Program-made: the position numbers and the translations under genes
Shown here: in pieces, positions 5,320 through 5,476 of the stretch
Numbering within the stretch: position 1 is the first letter of the stretch
How the letters are laid out: every line of letters starts with the position of its first letter
The notes under the pieces: model-generated
What the model was told of the DNA's origin: nothing
Database searches by the model: none
What the model saw: the letters and a program-made list of their open reading frames with translations, nothing else
NCBI GenBank assembly: GCA_021780795.1
Contig: JAJXYA010000113.1
Span: forward strand, 1-5,476
Length of the DNA stretch: 5,476 bases
Source: Bacillota bacterium
GTDB taxonomy: Bacteria > Bacillota_A > Clostridia > Clostridiales > Clostridiaceae
Direction of reading: 5' to 3'

Positions 5320-5344
5320 TACGCACTATAAGCGTATTATAAAT
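5312..5344. repeat. Perfect 13-bp inverted repeat after the terminator
   Basis: The arms ATTTATAATACGC (5312-5324) and GCGTATTATAAAT (5332-5344) flank a 7-nt spacer (ACTATAA). No T-run follows on either strand, so it is not a classical terminator. It shares 8 bases (5312-5319) with the right arm of the preceding terminator, and the two hairpins cannot both be fully formed. It lies about 125 bp upstream of the next start codon and could be an operator for that gene. Confidence 0.6.
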
Positions 5345-5378
5345 TACTAGTTGTGAGAAAATATAATAATAAGTCACA

Positions 5379-5433
5379 TGAAAATAAATAACAAGTCAAT
5401 ATCACACACATTTTGACTGATTCTTTATTTTCA
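5379..5433. repeat. Inverted repeat in the leader of the next gene
   Basis: The arms TGAAAATAAA (5379-5388) and TTTATTTTCA (5424-5433) pair perfectly. Nested inside are AGTCAA (5394-5399) and TTGACT (5413-5418), plus two A-T pairs in the internal loop between them, around a 13-nt loop. The dyad ends 21 bp before the GGAGGA ribosome binding site at 5455. Either an RNA stem or a protein-binding site is possible. No clear promoter was found in 5345-5454: a TATAAT at 5362-5367 lacks a -35 partner, and TTGACT at 5413 lacks a good -10. Confidence 0.45.
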
Positions 5434-5466
5434 AGTTCCTATCAACTCAATATTGGAGGAAATAAA

Positions 5467-5476
5467 ATGAAAAAGG
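5467..5476 (+). CDS. Start of next gene (first three codons only)
   Basis: ATG at 5467 is preceded by GGAGGA (5455-5460) at 6 nt spacing and reads Met-Lys-Lys before the window ends. A strong ribosome binding site and a Lys-Lys start suggest a real gene, perhaps one with a signal peptide. Nothing can be said of its function. Confidence 0.6.

Noticed and set aside
5362..5367. TATAAT as a promoter for the next gene
   Set aside because: No acceptable -35 hexamer occurs 16-18 bp upstream, and isolated TATAAT is frequent in sequence this AT-rich.
1..5476. Mobile element, CRISPR array, tRNA or a phage-defence system
   Set aside because: No transposase or integrase, no regularly spaced repeats, no tRNA-like fold and no defence-type domains were seen. 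The patatin-like gene stands alone, without the cyclase partner that a CBASS effector of this fold would have.

Overview
The window is strongly AT-rich, with GGAGG-type ribosome binding sites, AGA/TTA/ATA-rich codon use, short operons closed by hairpin terminators, and a spore-germination permease. Together these point to a low-GC, endospore-forming anaerobic Firmicute, most likely Clostridium or a close relative. The species cannot be named from the sequence alone.

Layout. Bases 1-406 hold the 3' part of a GerAB/GerKB-type germinant-receptor permease on the + strand, closed by a hairpin terminator at 462-498. Next, on the - strand, is a patatin-like acyl hydrolase (606-1619). Between its stop and the terminator lies a short coding-like stretch that may be a gene remnant. 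A divergent intergenic region carries a 40-bp imperfect palindrome (1760-1799) just upstream of a 99-aa protein of unknown function (1811-2110), which has hydrophobic helices and a coiled-coil tail. Its own terminator follows at 2112-2141.

The right half is one thiamine-related transcription unit. It has a TTGACA/TAATAT promoter (2147-2175), a TPP (THI-box) riboswitch aptamer (about 2205-2290), a transcription terminator (2352-2396), and then four genes. These encode a small cytosolic thiamine-binding protein of the MTH1187/YkoF family (2447-2737), an ABC permease (thiX-like, 2709-3485), an NMT1/THI5-like lipoprotein (thiY-like, 3531-4535) and an ABC ATPase (thiZ-like, 4516-5271). The first pair and the last pair overlap by 29 and 20 bp, which suggests translational coupling. 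From family knowledge the transporter most likely brings in a thiamine pyrimidine precursor (HMP or a formylaminopyrimidine). The riboswitch should shut the unit off when TPP is abundant. A nearly perfect 9-bp complementarity between the conserved 3' side of the aptamer (2279-2287) and the 5' arm of the terminator (2355-2363) gives a concrete antitermination mechanism.

The unit ends in a 24-bp terminator stem that includes the ATPase stop codon. That stem overlaps a second perfect 13-bp inverted repeat, and a third dyad lies in the leader of the next gene, whose first three codons (from 5467) are all that is visible.

No rRNA, tRNA, CRISPR array, insertion sequence or att site was seen. The parts least explained by known families are the 99-aa protein with its palindromic promoter region, the overlapping start codons of the patatin gene, and the stacked dyads after the transporter. 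The thiamine unit itself belongs to a known type of system.
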